Assembly (NCBI GenBank): GCA_963806015.1
Contig: CAWDWM010000007.1
Span: 1 to 64,000, forward strand
Source: JAOPZW01 sp963806015
GTDB lineage: Bacteria > Actinomycetota > Thermoleophilia > Solirubrobacterales > Solirubrobacteraceae
Length of the DNA stretch: 64,000 bases
Direction: 5' to 3'
Shown: in pieces, positions 16,792-26,381 of the stretch
How the letters are laid out: each line of letters starts with the position of its first letter
Position numbering within the stretch: position 1 is the first letter of the stretch
The notes under the pieces: model-generated
What the model saw: only the letters and a program-made list of their open reading frames with translations
Told to the model about the DNA's origin: nothing
Databases searched by the model: none
Program-made: the position numbers and the translations under genes

Positions 16792-17883
16792 ATGGCCGCC
16801 GTCGGCTCGGTGGCGCGGGCGCTGGTCGGGGCCGGGTCCCTGAGCGAGCTGGCCGAGCACGCGCTGGCGGCGATGTGCGAGGCCCTCGGCCTGCGCGTCG
16901 CCGCGCTCTACCTGCCCGACGCCGACGACGTGCCGATCCTGCGCCGCTTCGCCGCCTCCGGCGCGGACGTCGACACCGTCGGGCTGCTCGACGAGCTGCG
17001 CTTCGAGCAGGAGGCGTGGCGGCTGGCCTCGGCCGGCGGGCGCGCGCTGGTCTTCCACGAGCCGGCCACCTGGCTCGTGGCCAACCCGTTCGATCCACCC
17101 GCCTCGGCGTGGCTCGTGCTGCCGCTGGATGCGGGCGGCGAGGTCGTCGGCGTGGTCGCGGCCGCGCAGCGCCACCCCTTCGCCCTGGAGGAGACCAGTG
17201 CGACCGTGCTCGCCATCCTCGGCGACCTGCTGGGCGCCGGGATCGCCGCCGCGCGCCTGCGCCAGCGCATCGCGCGCACCGAGGTCGAGCGCGAGCGCCT
17301 GCGCCTGGCGGCCGAGATCCACGACGGGCTGGCCCAGGACCTCGCGCTGGCCAAGCGCGAGATCGCGCTGCTGGACTCCGAGCCGACGGCCGCCCAGGCG
17401 CATGAGAGTCGCGCGCGCCTGCGCGAGGCGGTGGGCGCGGCGCACCGCATCGTGCGCGCCCGCCTGGAGGACCTCTCCACGCGCGTGCCGATCGGCGGCC
17501 TGCGCGACGCGGTCGTGGCGGTCTGTCAGCGCGCGGGCGAGCGCGGGCTGCCCGTCGAGCTGCGGGCGGCCGCGGTCGAGCCGGCCGAGCCCGAGACGAC
17601 GGCGGTCGTGTTGCGGGTGCTCGGCGAGGCGCTGGCCAACGTCGAGCGTCACGCCGGCGCGTGCAGCGTCGTCGTCGTCCTGGACGGCGAGAGCGGTGGC
17701 CTGACCCTGACCGTGGAGGACGACGGCTGCGGCCTGGGCGCGCCCGACGACGGGCGCCCGGGCGAAGGGCATTTCGGCATCGCGCTCATGCGCGAGCGCG
17801 CGGCGTCGATCGGTGGCCGGCTCACGGTCGGCCCCGGCGCCGCGGGCGGGACGCACGTCCGGCTCGAGGTCCCGCGCCCGTGA
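16792..17883 (+). CDS. GAF-domain sensor histidine kinase (HisKA_3 type)
   Basis: This 363-residue protein is soluble, with no membrane segments. Residues 15-150 form a GAF domain (LSELAEHALAAMCEALGLRV ... WLVLPLDAGGEVVGVVAAAQ). The H-box is LRLAAEIHDGLAQDLALAKR with His177. The ATPase domain shows LGEALANVERHA, VEDDGCGLGAPDDG and GHFGIALMRERAASIGG. It therefore senses a cytoplasmic ligand, redox or light cue rather than an envelope signal. A GTG at 16747 is an alternative start but would leave only 19 bp to the divergent response regulator. The stop overlaps the next gene as GTGA. Confidence 0.9.
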   Translation: MAAVGSVARALVGAGSLSELAEHALAAMCEALGLRVAALYLPDADDVPILRRFAASGADVDTVGLLDELRFEQEAWRLASAGGRALVFHEPATWLVANPFDPPASAWLVLPLDAGGEVVGVVAAAQRHPFALEETSATVLAILGDLLGAGIAAARLRQRIARTEVERERLRLAAEIHDGLAQDLALAKREIALLDSEPTAAQAHESRARLREAVGAAHRIVRARLEDLSTRVPIGGLRDAVVAVCQRAGERGLPVELRAAAVEPAEPETTAVVLRVLGEALANVERHAGACSVVVVLDGESGGLTLTVEDDGCGLGAPDDGRPGEGHFGIALMRERAASIGGRLTVGPGAAGGTHVRLEVPRP

Positions 17884-18431
17884 GCTTTGCCGAGGCCGTG
17901 GAGCCGCCGGTCGATGGGGGATCGTGCCCGCACATGGCGGTCGTCCTGCGCAGCGGCCGCGAGCTGCCGGCGGTCCTCGTCTCCTTCTACGCCCTGGGTG
18001 CGCGCCGCGGTGGCTGGGTCGTCCACCACGCGCTGCCCGGAGAGCGCGAGCGCGACCGCGAGCGCCTGACCGCGGGCGGCCTCGGCGTCGGCGACCTCGA
18101 GGCCGCGGGCAGCCTCGTGCTCTTCGAGTTCGATCCGGCCGAGGCGCCGGACGCCGCCGCCGAGCGCTTCGAGCCGCTGCTGGCCGACGCGCTGGCGCGC
18201 GGGCACAGCGCGCTGTGGTACTCGCGCTTCCCGATCGGGCCGGGGGCGGTCGACTTCGCCAAGGCGACGGCGTACGACCGCGCGTGGGACGCGCGCTTCC
18301 GCGGGCGCCCGGTGGTCACGCTGTGCCCCTACGTCCTGGCCGGGAACGAGGCGGAGGAGCGCGTCGCCCACCTGGACGGCTGGCACGACGCCGTCCTCGA
18401 CGCCGAGGGACGCCGCCTCCACCACCCCTAA
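17880..18431 (+). CDS. MEDS-like domain protein
   Basis: This 183-residue protein begins at the GTG at 17880, overlapping the kinase stop by 4 nt, so the two are co-translated. It has an N-terminal SCPHMAVVLRSGRELPAVLV segment, then YALGARRGGWVVHHALPGER, LEAAGSLVLFEFDPAEAP, YSRFPIGPGAVDFAKAT and VTLCPYVLAG. This order resembles the MEDS domain (DcmR-type sensory domain, RecA/KaiC-like without an ATPase P-loop), which is often encoded beside sensor kinases. I see no Walker A motif. It likely modulates or provides input to the adjacent kinase. The family call is moderate. Confidence 0.65.
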   Translation: MSFAEAVEPPVDGGSCPHMAVVLRSGRELPAVLVSFYALGARRGGWVVHHALPGERERDRERLTAGGLGVGDLEAAGSLVLFEFDPAEAPDAAAERFEPLLADALARGHSALWYSRFPIGPGAVDFAKATAYDRAWDARFRGRPVVTLCPYVLAGNEAEERVAHLDGWHDAVLDAEGRRLHHP

Positions 18432-18442
18432 GCTCACGAGCC

Positions 18443-19141
18443 GTGGAGCTCGCCTACACCATCCGTCGCTCGACCCGCGCGCGCCGCGTGCGCGTGGCCG
18501 TCGACGCCCACGACGGCGTCCAGGTCACGCTCCCCGCGCGCGCACGCGAGCGCGAGGCCGCGCTGGCCGTGGCGGAGCTGCGGCCGTGGATCGAGCGCCG
18601 GCTGGCCGAGTTGCACGCGGCGCGCGAGCGCCTGGCGGTGCCCGCCGGTCATCTGCCCTATCTCGGCTCCCACCTGGCGCTGACGCCCGAGGCGGGTCGC
18701 CTGCGCGCGCACCGCCGCGGTGACGCGCTGCTCGTTCCCGGCGCCGAGCCGCGGGCGGCGATCGAGCGCTGGTACCGGCGCACGGCGCGGGCCGAGATCG
18801 CACCGCGCCTCGACGAGGCCGTGGCGGCGCTCGGCCGTGCGTACACCAAGCTCACGATCCGCGAGCAGCGCACGCGCTGGGGCTCGTGCTCGACCACCGG
18901 CGCGATGAGCTTCAACTGGCGCCTGCTGCTCGGTCCCGAGGAGGTCCTCGACTACGTGATCTGGCACGAGGCCTGCCATCTCGTCGTCATGGACCACTCG
19001 CGGCGCTTCTGGACGCTGCTCGAGCGCCATCGCCCCGGCTACCGCGCGGCGCAGCGCTGGCTGCGCGCCAACGGCACCGCGCTCGTCCTCCCCGAGGACC
19101 GTCTCTGGACCGTCAACCGGCGAGCTCGCGCACGACCGTGA
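18443..19141 (+). CDS. YgjP-like zinc metallopeptidase
   Basis: This 232-residue protein matches the YgjP/WLM (DUF45) group of minigluzincins. It has an N-terminal beta-rich domain (YTIRRSTRARRVRVAVDAHD), then KLTIREQRTRWGSCSTTG, the hallmark before the active site, SFNWRLLLGPEEVLDYVIW, and the catalytic HEACHL with a downstream His in MDHSRRFWTLLE. It starts at the GTG at 18443. The stop lies inside the 3' end of the convergent decarboxylase gene (29-bp overlap). The cellular role of the family is poorly known. Confidence 0.9.
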   Translation: MELAYTIRRSTRARRVRVAVDAHDGVQVTLPARAREREAALAVAELRPWIERRLAELHAARERLAVPAGHLPYLGSHLALTPEAGRLRAHRRGDALLVPGAEPRAAIERWYRRTARAEIAPRLDEAVAALGRAYTKLTIREQRTRWGSCSTTGAMSFNWRLLLGPEEVLDYVIWHEACHLVVMDHSRRFWTLLERHRPGYRAAQRWLRANGTALVLPEDRLWTVNRRARARP

Positions 19142-20540
19142 GCACCCGCTCGACGTCCGCTCGCGTGGTGCGGAAGTTCGTGATGCACGCCCGCAGCGCG
19201 AAGCGCCCGTCCACGCTCGCGTTCGACAGGTAGACGCGACCGTCGCGCTGCAGCGCGTGCAGGATCCGCTCGTTGTGGGCGTCGAGCGCCGGCTCGTCGA
19301 GGTGCGCGGGCGCATGGCGAAAGCAGCAGATGCTCAGTCCGGGGCCGGCCAGGAGCTCGAAGTCCTCCGCGGCCGCGACGAGCTCGGCGAGGTGGGCGGC
19401 GAGGCGGATGTCCTCGCCGATCGCGGCCGCCAGCCGGCGCGCGCCGTGGAACCGCAGCGTCGCCCACAGCTTGAGCGCTCGGAAACGGCGGCTGAGCTCC
19501 AGGCCGTGGTCCCAGAAGGCGAAGATCTCCGCCGGTTGGGTGGCGAGGATGCGGACGTAGTCGCGGGCACCGGCGCCGAACGCCCGCGCGGTCGCCGTCG
19601 CGTCGTGCACCAGCAGGGCGCTGCAGTCGACCGGCGCGTAGAGCCATTTGTGGGCGTCGATGCACAGGGAGTCGGCGCGATGCAGGCCCGCGAACAGCGG
19701 GCGGGAGGCGGGGACTGCTGCAGCGGGCGCCCCGTACGCGCCGTCCACGTGCAGCCAGACGCCCGCCTCGGCCGCGACCGTGGCCAGCGCGTCCAGCGGG
19801 TCGACGGCACCGGTCGACGTCGTGCCGGCGTTGGCGACGACGCAGATCGGCAGCAGGCCGGCGGCACGGTCAGAGGCGATCGCCGTGCGCAGCGCCGCCG
19901 GGTCGAGGCGGCGGTCGCGGTCGACGGCCACCGGCGCGAGCCCCACGCCGAGCGCCGTGGCCGCCTTGGCAACCGAGAAGTGCGTCTCGGCCGACGCGTA
20001 CACCCGCATCGCGCGACGGTCGTCGTCCGGGCCCGTCACGGCGCGCAGGGCGACGAGCAGCGCGGTCAGATTGGCCGCGGACCCGCCGCTCACGAGGATC
20101 CCGGTCGCCGCCTCATCGAAGCCCACGAACTCGCCCAGCCAGCGCAACGTCTGGTGCTCGACGGCCGCCGCGGCCGGACCCGACCGCCACGACGTGAGGT
20201 TCTGATCGGCGGCCGACACCAGCAGGTCCGCTGCCACCCCCACCGGCACCGGCGGCGACTGCACGTAGCCGAAGAAGGCCGGCGTGGTCCGGCGCCCGGC
20301 GGCGAGTACGGCCGCGAACGCTGCGAGCAGCGCTTCCACGCTCTCGCCATCCGCCGGCAGGGCGCGGTCGGCGCCGACGATCCGGTCGACCTCCGCGGCG
20401 GACGGCGGGCGCTCGAACACGGGCCCGGATCGCGCAGCGGCGACCTCCTGCTCCGCCAGTTCCGTCACGCCGGCGAGCAGGGCGTGGAGGTCCGGCGCGG
20501 TCAGATCGAGCGAGGTATCGCGCCGGTCGGGGTCGCTCAT
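19113..20540 (-). CDS. Group II PLP-dependent amino-acid decarboxylase
   Basis: This 475-residue protein belongs to the aromatic-L-amino-acid/glutamate decarboxylase family. The PLP Lys is K298 in CIDAHKWLYAPVDCS. His187 in SAETHFSVAKA should stack on the cofactor, and VDGAYGAPAA holds the cofactor Asp. GILVSGGSAANLTAL is the phosphate-binding stretch. The overall pattern (TPAFFGYVQSPPVPVGVAAD ... LTSWRSGPAAAAVEHQTLRW) is closest to the aromatic/tyrosine decarboxylase branch; the substrate remains uncertain. It starts at the ATG at 20540 and overlaps the convergent peptidase gene by 29 bp. The gene at 20554 is immediately upstream on the same strand. Confidence 0.9.
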   Translation of the reverse strand: MSDPDRRDTSLDLTAPDLHALLAGVTELAEQEVAAARSGPVFERPPSAAEVDRIVGADRALPADGESVEALLAAFAAVLAAGRRTTPAFFGYVQSPPVPVGVAADLLVSAADQNLTSWRSGPAAAAVEHQTLRWLGEFVGFDEAATGILVSGGSAANLTALLVALRAVTGPDDDRRAMRVYASAETHFSVAKAATALGVGLAPVAVDRDRRLDPAALRTAIASDRAAGLLPICVVANAGTTSTGAVDPLDALATVAAEAGVWLHVDGAYGAPAAAVPASRPLFAGLHRADSLCIDAHKWLYAPVDCSALLVHDATATARAFGAGARDYVRILATQPAEIFAFWDHGLELSRRFRALKLWATLRFHGARRLAAAIGEDIRLAAHLAELVAAAEDFELLAGPGLSICCFRHAPAHLDEPALDAHNERILHALQRDGRVYLSNASVDGRFALRACITNFRTTRADVERVLTVVRELAG

Positions 20541-20553
20541 CGGCGGGATCCTG

Positions 20554-20889
20554 TCAGGCGCCGAGGGCGCGCCGCAGCGCGTCGCACGGGCTCTCGCCCG
20601 GGTCGCGCGCGACCAGCACGCGCCGCCAGCGCCCGGTGTAGGCCTCGGCCGAGCCGTCGCCGCGCACGTCGACCCCGCCGTGCGTGCCGGGCCCGGCGAT
20701 CTCCACGCGCAGCACGACCTGCGCCACGGGCTCGACCTCGCCGAGCAACCCCCGCTCGGGGCCGCGCCGCTCGCCGGGCGCGAGCTCGTCGATGCGCGCC
20801 TGCAGCGCCGCGAGTGCTTCGGCAAGCGAGCCGAAGCGCTCGGGCTTGCTGGATCCGCGGCGGCGGACCGTCAGCTTGTAGGCGGCCAT
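20554..20889 (-). CDS. Conserved hypothetical protein, 111 residues
   Basis: No family is recognised. The N-terminus has beta character (MAAYKLTVRRRGSSKPERF), followed by an amphipathic helix (LAEALAALQARIDELAPGE) and a strand-rich segment (PVAQVVLRVEIAGPGTHGGV), ending in DPGESPCDALRRALGA. It is soluble. It starts 16 bp downstream of the GNAT gene's stop and ends 13 bp before the decarboxylase start, so a GNAT-hypothetical-decarboxylase transcript is likely. Confidence 0.65.
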   Translation of the reverse strand: MAAYKLTVRRRGSSKPERFGSLAEALAALQARIDELAPGERRGPERGLLGEVEPVAQVVLRVEIAGPGTHGGVDVRGDGSAEAYTGRWRRVLVARDPGESPCDALRRALGA

Positions 20890-20905
20890 GCGGGCCGCAG
20901 CCTAG

Positions 20906-21409
20906 TCAGGCCGCGAGGTCGGCGACGAGCGAGTAGTTGCCGCCGTCGAAGCGCGTGGTCAGGCGGCCGGAGATGTGCGCGAACAGGCGCCGCGCTGCCG
21001 TGTTCTCGGGCAGCATGATGGCGGTGAAGCGAGCGATGCCGAGGGCGCGCGCGCCATCGGCCAGCGCGACCCCGAGCGCAGTGCCGAGGCCCTGTCCCTG
21101 GTGGCAGTCGCCCACGACGACCGCGACCTCGGCGGCGTCCGGATGCTCGCCGTCGCGCACCCAGCGCCCGACGCCGGCCATGGTGGCCGGGTCGTCGGCC
21201 AGCACGGCCACGAGCGCGTAGTGGTCGATGTGGTCGACCTCCGTCATGTATCGCAGCTCGGCCAGCGTGAGGTGCTTCTTGGGCACGAGGAAGCGCAGCC
21301 GGGCGCTGCCCGGCGAGAGCGATGCCATCCCGCGCACGAGCAGCGCCTTGTCATCGGGCCTGATGGGCCTGATGAGGACTCGCGTACCGTTGCGCAGGCA
21401 AACATTCAC
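20906..21409 (-). CDS. GNAT-family N-acetyltransferase
   Basis: The 167-residue protein has a GNAT fold: GTRVLIRPIRPDDKALLVRG at the start, AAEVAVVVGDCHQGQGLGTA as the acetyl-CoA pyrophosphate loop (Q/RxxGxG/A), LGVALADGARALG and ENTAARRLFAHI at the end. The RPIRPDD opening and FLVPKKHLTLAELRYMTEVD resemble the acetyltransferase domain fused to protein lysine acetyltransferases (Pat-like) in actinobacteria, but here it stands alone without a cyclic-nucleotide domain. The substrate is unknown. It is probably the first gene of a three-gene minus-strand unit. Confidence 0.88.
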   Translation of the reverse strand: MNVCLRNGTRVLIRPIRPDDKALLVRGMASLSPGSARLRFLVPKKHLTLAELRYMTEVDHIDHYALVAVLADDPATMAGVGRWVRDGEHPDAAEVAVVVGDCHQGQGLGTALGVALADGARALGIARFTAIMLPENTAARRLFAHISGRLTTRFDGGNYSLVADLAA

Positions 21410-21473
21410 GCCAACGACGGTACGGGCGACCGTCGATGGCGTGCGTGACCATCGTCACAAACGCGGGTGCGCC

Positions 21474-22808
<1,335 letters not shown>

Positions 22809-22857
22809 GGTTCTCCCTCTAGCGCTCGCTGTCCGCTACGGATGGTAGACCGATCAC

Positions 22858-23463
22858 TCAGAGCCACCCCTTCTCCTCCGCCGCGCGGATCGCCTCGGCG
22901 CGGTTGCGCCCCCCGACCTTGCCCATCGCCGCGGAGAGGTAGTTGCGCACCGTGCCCGGCGAGAGGTGCAGGACCGACGCGATGTCGGCCACCGTCGCGT
23001 TCTCGCGCGCGGCGGACAGCACCTCGTGCTCGCGCGGGGTCAGCGGGCTGGGACCCTCGCTGAGCGCGGCCGCGGCGAGGCCGGGATCGACGACGCGCTC
23101 GCCGCGCATCGCACGACGGATGGCGCGGGCGAGCGCCTCGGACGGGTCGTCCTTGAGCAGGAAGCCCGCGGCCCCCTGTTCCATGGCACGGCGCAGGTAC
23201 CCCGGGCGCCCGAAGGTGGTGAGCATGAGCACCTTGCAATCGGGCAACTCGGCGCGCAGCTGCGCCGCGGCCTGCAGCCCGTCGGCGCCGGGCATCTCGA
23301 TGTCCAGCAGGGCGACGTCGGGACGGTGCTCCCGTGCCGCCGCGAGGACCTCGTCGCCGCGCGCCACCTGGGCCACGACCTCGATGTCGGGCTCGAGCGA
23401 GAGCAGGCCGGCGAGCGCGCCGCGGACCATGGCCTGATCCTCGGCGAGCAGCACGCGGATCAC
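22858..23463 (-). CDS. LuxR/NarL-family response regulator
   Basis: The 201-residue protein has VIRVLLAEDQAMVRGAL, phosphoacceptor Asp in VALLDIEMPGADGL (about residue 54) and FLLKDDPSEAL (Lys). The HTH is LTPREHEVLSAARENATVAD, then LHLSPGTVRNYLSAAMGK. This is the DesR-like type with the NATVADIA helix. It starts at the GTG at 23463, overlapping the kinase stop as GTGA. It is the last gene of the four-gene ABC/two-component operon and probably controls that operon. Confidence 0.93.
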   Translation of the reverse strand: MIRVLLAEDQAMVRGALAGLLSLEPDIEVVAQVARGDEVLAAAREHRPDVALLDIEMPGADGLQAAAQLRAELPDCKVLMLTTFGRPGYLRRAMEQGAAGFLLKDDPSEALARAIRRAMRGERVVDPGLAAAALSEGPSPLTPREHEVLSAARENATVADIASVLHLSPGTVRNYLSAAMGKVGGRNRAEAIRAAEEKGWL

Positions 23464-24551
23464 CCCACAGAGCCTACCGGCACGATGGCGCGCACCCGGA
23501 AGCCCGGGCCGTCGTCGCGGGGCCCCGCTTCCAGGCGCCCGCCGGCCTCGCGCACGCGGGTCTCCAGCCCGATGAGCCCCGTGCCGCTGCCGTCGGTGCC
23601 GTTGCCGCCGCTGCCGTCGTCGATGACCTCGACGGTCGCCTGACCGAGCGCCCCGACCAGGCGGATCGCGCTGTGTCGCGCCCCGCTGTGGCGGATCACG
23701 TTGGTCGCGGCCTCGCGCACGGTCCATGCCAGCACGGCTTCGACGTCGGGCGGCAACGCCACCGCCGGGCGGTCGATGGTGGCCTCGATGCCCGCCGCGC
23801 CGAGCGCCGTCCGCGCGCCCTCGAGCTCGGCGTCGAGCGCCGGCCGGTGGTAGCCGCTGACCGCCTGGCGCACCTCGCGCAGCGCGTCGCGCGTCACCGC
23901 CTCGATGTCGGCGACGTCGGCGGCGGCCGTCTCGGGATCGTGGGGCAGGCGCCGGCGCGCGAGCTGCGCCTTCAGCGCGATGACCGAGAGCGAATGGCCG
24001 AGCAGGTCGTGCAGGTCGCGGGCGAAGCGCGCGCGCTCGTCCGCGACGGCCAGGCGCGCCACCTCGGCGCGCGCCTCGATCAGCTCGCGGTTGGAGCGCA
24101 TGATCTCGCCCATCGCGACCATCGCCGCGCCGATCCCGAGCAGGCCCAGCGCCTGCCCCCAGGCCGCGCTCGAGTTCGCCCCGCCGATGGTCGCGGTCAC
24201 ACCGGCCACCACCGCCGTCACCGGCACGGCCACGATGTTCCACGGCCGCGGCAGGCGCAGGCCGCCTATCGCGACGACGTAGTAGAAGAGCAGGCTCCAA
24301 TCGGGCCGGTCGGCGATGGTCAGCGCCGAGGCGATGGCCAGGTCGACGAGGAAGGCGCGCGCGATCACCGCCGGCGGCTTGGGCTCCAGCTGCCGGCCAC
24401 GGACCGCGTGGAAGAAGAAGCCCAGGAAGACGACCACCGCGGCCAGGACGACTGCGACACGCGCCGGGCTGGGCTCGTCACCGAGCAACCCGATGATCGC
24501 CGGCAGGGCGATCAGGGACGCGAAGATGCCCGCGGCTCTCGCCGCGGGCAC
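23460..24551 (-). CDS. DesK-like sensor histidine kinase
   Basis: The N-terminal part has about five hydrophobic segments (FASLIALPAIIGLLG, VAVVLAAVVVFLGFFF, WSLLFYYVVAIGGLRL, VTAVVAGVTATIGGA, ALGLLGIGAAMVAMG). A coiled segment leads to the H-box DERARFARDLHDLLGHSLSV. The ATPase domain follows (WTVREAATNVIRHSGARH, EVIDDGSGGNGTD, GLIGLETRVREAGG). Length is 363 residues from the GTG at 24551. An in-frame CTG at 24581 would overlap the permease stop as CTGA and has AAGGAG 8 nt upstream, so it may be the real start. DesK-type kinases sense membrane state; here the partner is an ABC exporter. Confidence 0.9.
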   Translation of the reverse strand: MPAARAAGIFASLIALPAIIGLLGDEPSPARVAVVLAAVVVFLGFFFHAVRGRQLEPKPPAVIARAFLVDLAIASALTIADRPDWSLLFYYVVAIGGLRLPRPWNIVAVPVTAVVAGVTATIGGANSSAAWGQALGLLGIGAAMVAMGEIMRSNRELIEARAEVARLAVADERARFARDLHDLLGHSLSVIALKAQLARRRLPHDPETAAADVADIEAVTRDALREVRQAVSGYHRPALDAELEGARTALGAAGIEATIDRPAVALPPDVEAVLAWTVREAATNVIRHSGARHSAIRLVGALGQATVEVIDDGSGGNGTDGSGTGLIGLETRVREAGGRLEAGPRDDGPGFRVRAIVPVGSVG

Positions 24552-24577
24552 CCTCAGGCGTTCGGGGGCCTGCGTGC

Positions 24578-25402
24578 TCAGCGCGCCATCTCCTTGCGCC
24601 AGAAGCGCATCGCCAGCCGCACCCCGATGAGCAGCCAGATGCCGAGGGCCAGGAAGTCGCTGCCGGAGAACGCCGATGCGTGGTTGACCGGGTCGAAGGC
24701 GGCCTGCAGCGCGCTGGCCAGGTGCTCGACCGGGAACAGCTTCGCCACGTCGGTGACCCATTGCGGGGCGCCGGTCAGCGGGTACCAGATCCCGGAGATG
24801 AACGAGAGCGGCAGGATCAGCACGTTGGCCACCACGGGCGCCGCCTCGGCGTTCGGGATGATCGCCACCGCCGCGATGCCGAGTGCGGCGAAGGTCGCGG
24901 CTCCGAGCAAGACCGCCGCCACCACGACCGGCAGCGCCTCGGCGCGCACGTGCACGCCGTAGAGGACGCTCCCCAGCACGAGCATCACCACGGTCATGAC
25001 GAGCGACACGGCGACGGTCGAGCCGACGCGCCCGGCCACATAGGCCCAGCCCGGCAGCGGCGTGCCGCGCATGCGCTTGAGCAGCCCGTTGTCGCGCTGG
25101 ATGGCGAGCCCGCCTGCCATGTTCATGAACTGCGTGATGACGATGCCGTAGGCCAGGATGCCCGGCAGGAAGAAGGTGACGTAGGGGATGTTGCCCAGTT
25201 CCTCGATCCGCCCGCCGCTGTTGAGCGAGCCGAAGATGACCAGGAGCATGACCGGCATCCCGAAGGAGAAGAAGGCCCGTGTGCGGTTGCGCCAGAAGGC
25301 GCGCTGCTCGTAGGCCACCTGCCATGCGGTCAGCGCGACGTCCCCGTTGCGTTCGTTGCGGACGCCGGCCGGCCTGTCGAGGGTCTCTGTGCTGGCGCTC
25401 AT
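24578..25402 (-). CDS. ABC-2 type exporter permease
   Basis: This 274-residue membrane subunit has six predicted helices: FFSFGMPVMLLVIFGSL, VTFFLPGILAYGIVI, VAVSLVMTVVMLVLGSVLYG, VVVAAVLLGAATFAALGIAA, VVANVLILPLSFISGIW and FLALGIWLLIGVRLAM. The region PLSFISGIWYPLTGAP is the ABC-2 family signature. It starts at 25402, overlapping the ATPase stop as ATGA. With its ATPase partner it likely exports a drug, lipid or peptide (DrrB/YfiM-like). Confidence 0.92.
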   Translation of the reverse strand: MSASTETLDRPAGVRNERNGDVALTAWQVAYEQRAFWRNRTRAFFSFGMPVMLLVIFGSLNSGGRIEELGNIPYVTFFLPGILAYGIVITQFMNMAGGLAIQRDNGLLKRMRGTPLPGWAYVAGRVGSTVAVSLVMTVVMLVLGSVLYGVHVRAEALPVVVAAVLLGAATFAALGIAAVAIIPNAEAAPVVANVLILPLSFISGIWYPLTGAPQWVTDVAKLFPVEHLASALQAAFDPVNHASAFSGSDFLALGIWLLIGVRLAMRFWRKEMAR

Positions 25403-26322
25403 CGGCTCGTGGCCTCCCGGGTGTCGGTCAGTCGAAGGTAGACGTCCTCCAGCGACGGCTGGCTGACGGCGAAGCCGCGCAGCTCGTAGCCGCGCTCGAG
25501 TGCCCAGCCGGTGATGGCGTGGGCGGTGCGCAGGCCCTCGCTGGTGACGACCCGCGCGCGGCCGGGGACCGGCTCGTCGATGCGCCCGCCGTCGAGCGCC
25601 GGCAGGTCGCCGAGCCCGACGCCGTCGGGCAGCGCGAAGGCGATCTCGGTCGGCGCCGTGTCGCGCCCGCCGATCTCGGCGGGCGTGCCGAGGGCGACGA
25701 TGCGCCCGTCGACCATGACGGCGACGCGGTCGGCCAGCGCCTGCGCCTCGTCCATGTAGTGCGTGGTGAGGAACACCGTCTTGCCCAGCGCGCACAGGTC
25801 CTTGATCGTCGTCCACGCCTGGCGGCGGGCCGACGGATCGAAGCCGGTGGTCGGCTCGTCGAGGAAGAGCAGGTCGGGGTCGCCGACGAGGGCGAGGGCG
25901 AGGTCAAGCCGGCGCCGCTGGCCGCCGGAGAGGAGCTTCACGCGCTCGCGCTCCTTGCCGCTGAGCCCCACGAGCTCGACAAGCTCGCCCGCGGAGCGCC
26001 GGCGCGGGTAGTAGCGCCCGTACATGGTCAGGACCTCGGCCACGGTGAGCTCCGCCTGGGCGGCGGACTCCTGCAGCACGATGCCGACGCGCTCGCGCAG
26101 CGCCCGCTCGCCATCCTCGGGGTCGTGGCCGAGCACGCGCACCTCGCCGGCGCTGCGGGCGCGGTAGCCCTCGAGGATCTCGGTCGTGGTGGTCTTGCCT
26201 GCGCCGTTGGGGCCGAGGAGGCAGAAGACCTCGCCGGCGGCGACGGAGAACGAGATGTCGCGCACCGCCTCCAGCTCGCCATAGGCCTTGCGCAGGCCGT
26301 TGATCTCGATCGCGTGATGCAT
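25399..26322 (-). CDS. ABC exporter ATP-binding protein
   Basis: The 307-residue ATPase has all motifs: Walker A GPNGAGKTTTTE, Q-loop VGIVLQESAA, signature LLSGGQRRRLDLAL, Walker B LLFLDEPTTGFDP and H-switch LTTHYMDEAQ. The C-terminal 80 residues (EIAFALPDGVGLGDLPAL ... FAVSQPSLEDVYLRLT) are the usual DrrA/CcmA-type extension. It begins the four-gene operon ATPase-permease-kinase-regulator, linked by 4-nt overlaps. It is divergent from the CYTH protein gene with a 59-bp gap that should hold both promoters. Confidence 0.95.
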   Translation of the reverse strand: MHHAIEINGLRKAYGELEAVRDISFSVAAGEVFCLLGPNGAGKTTTTEILEGYRARSAGEVRVLGHDPEDGERALRERVGIVLQESAAQAELTVAEVLTMYGRYYPRRRSAGELVELVGLSGKERERVKLLSGGQRRRLDLALALVGDPDLLFLDEPTTGFDPSARRQAWTTIKDLCALGKTVFLTTHYMDEAQALADRVAVMVDGRIVALGTPAEIGGRDTAPTEIAFALPDGVGLGDLPALDGGRIDEPVPGRARVVTSEGLRTAHAITGWALERGYELRGFAVSQPSLEDVYLRLTDTREATSR

Positions 26323-26381
26323 GTCGAACAGGGTCGGTCAGCAGCGGCGTTCGCGGTAGTGCCCGCCGTCCGGACTTCGCC

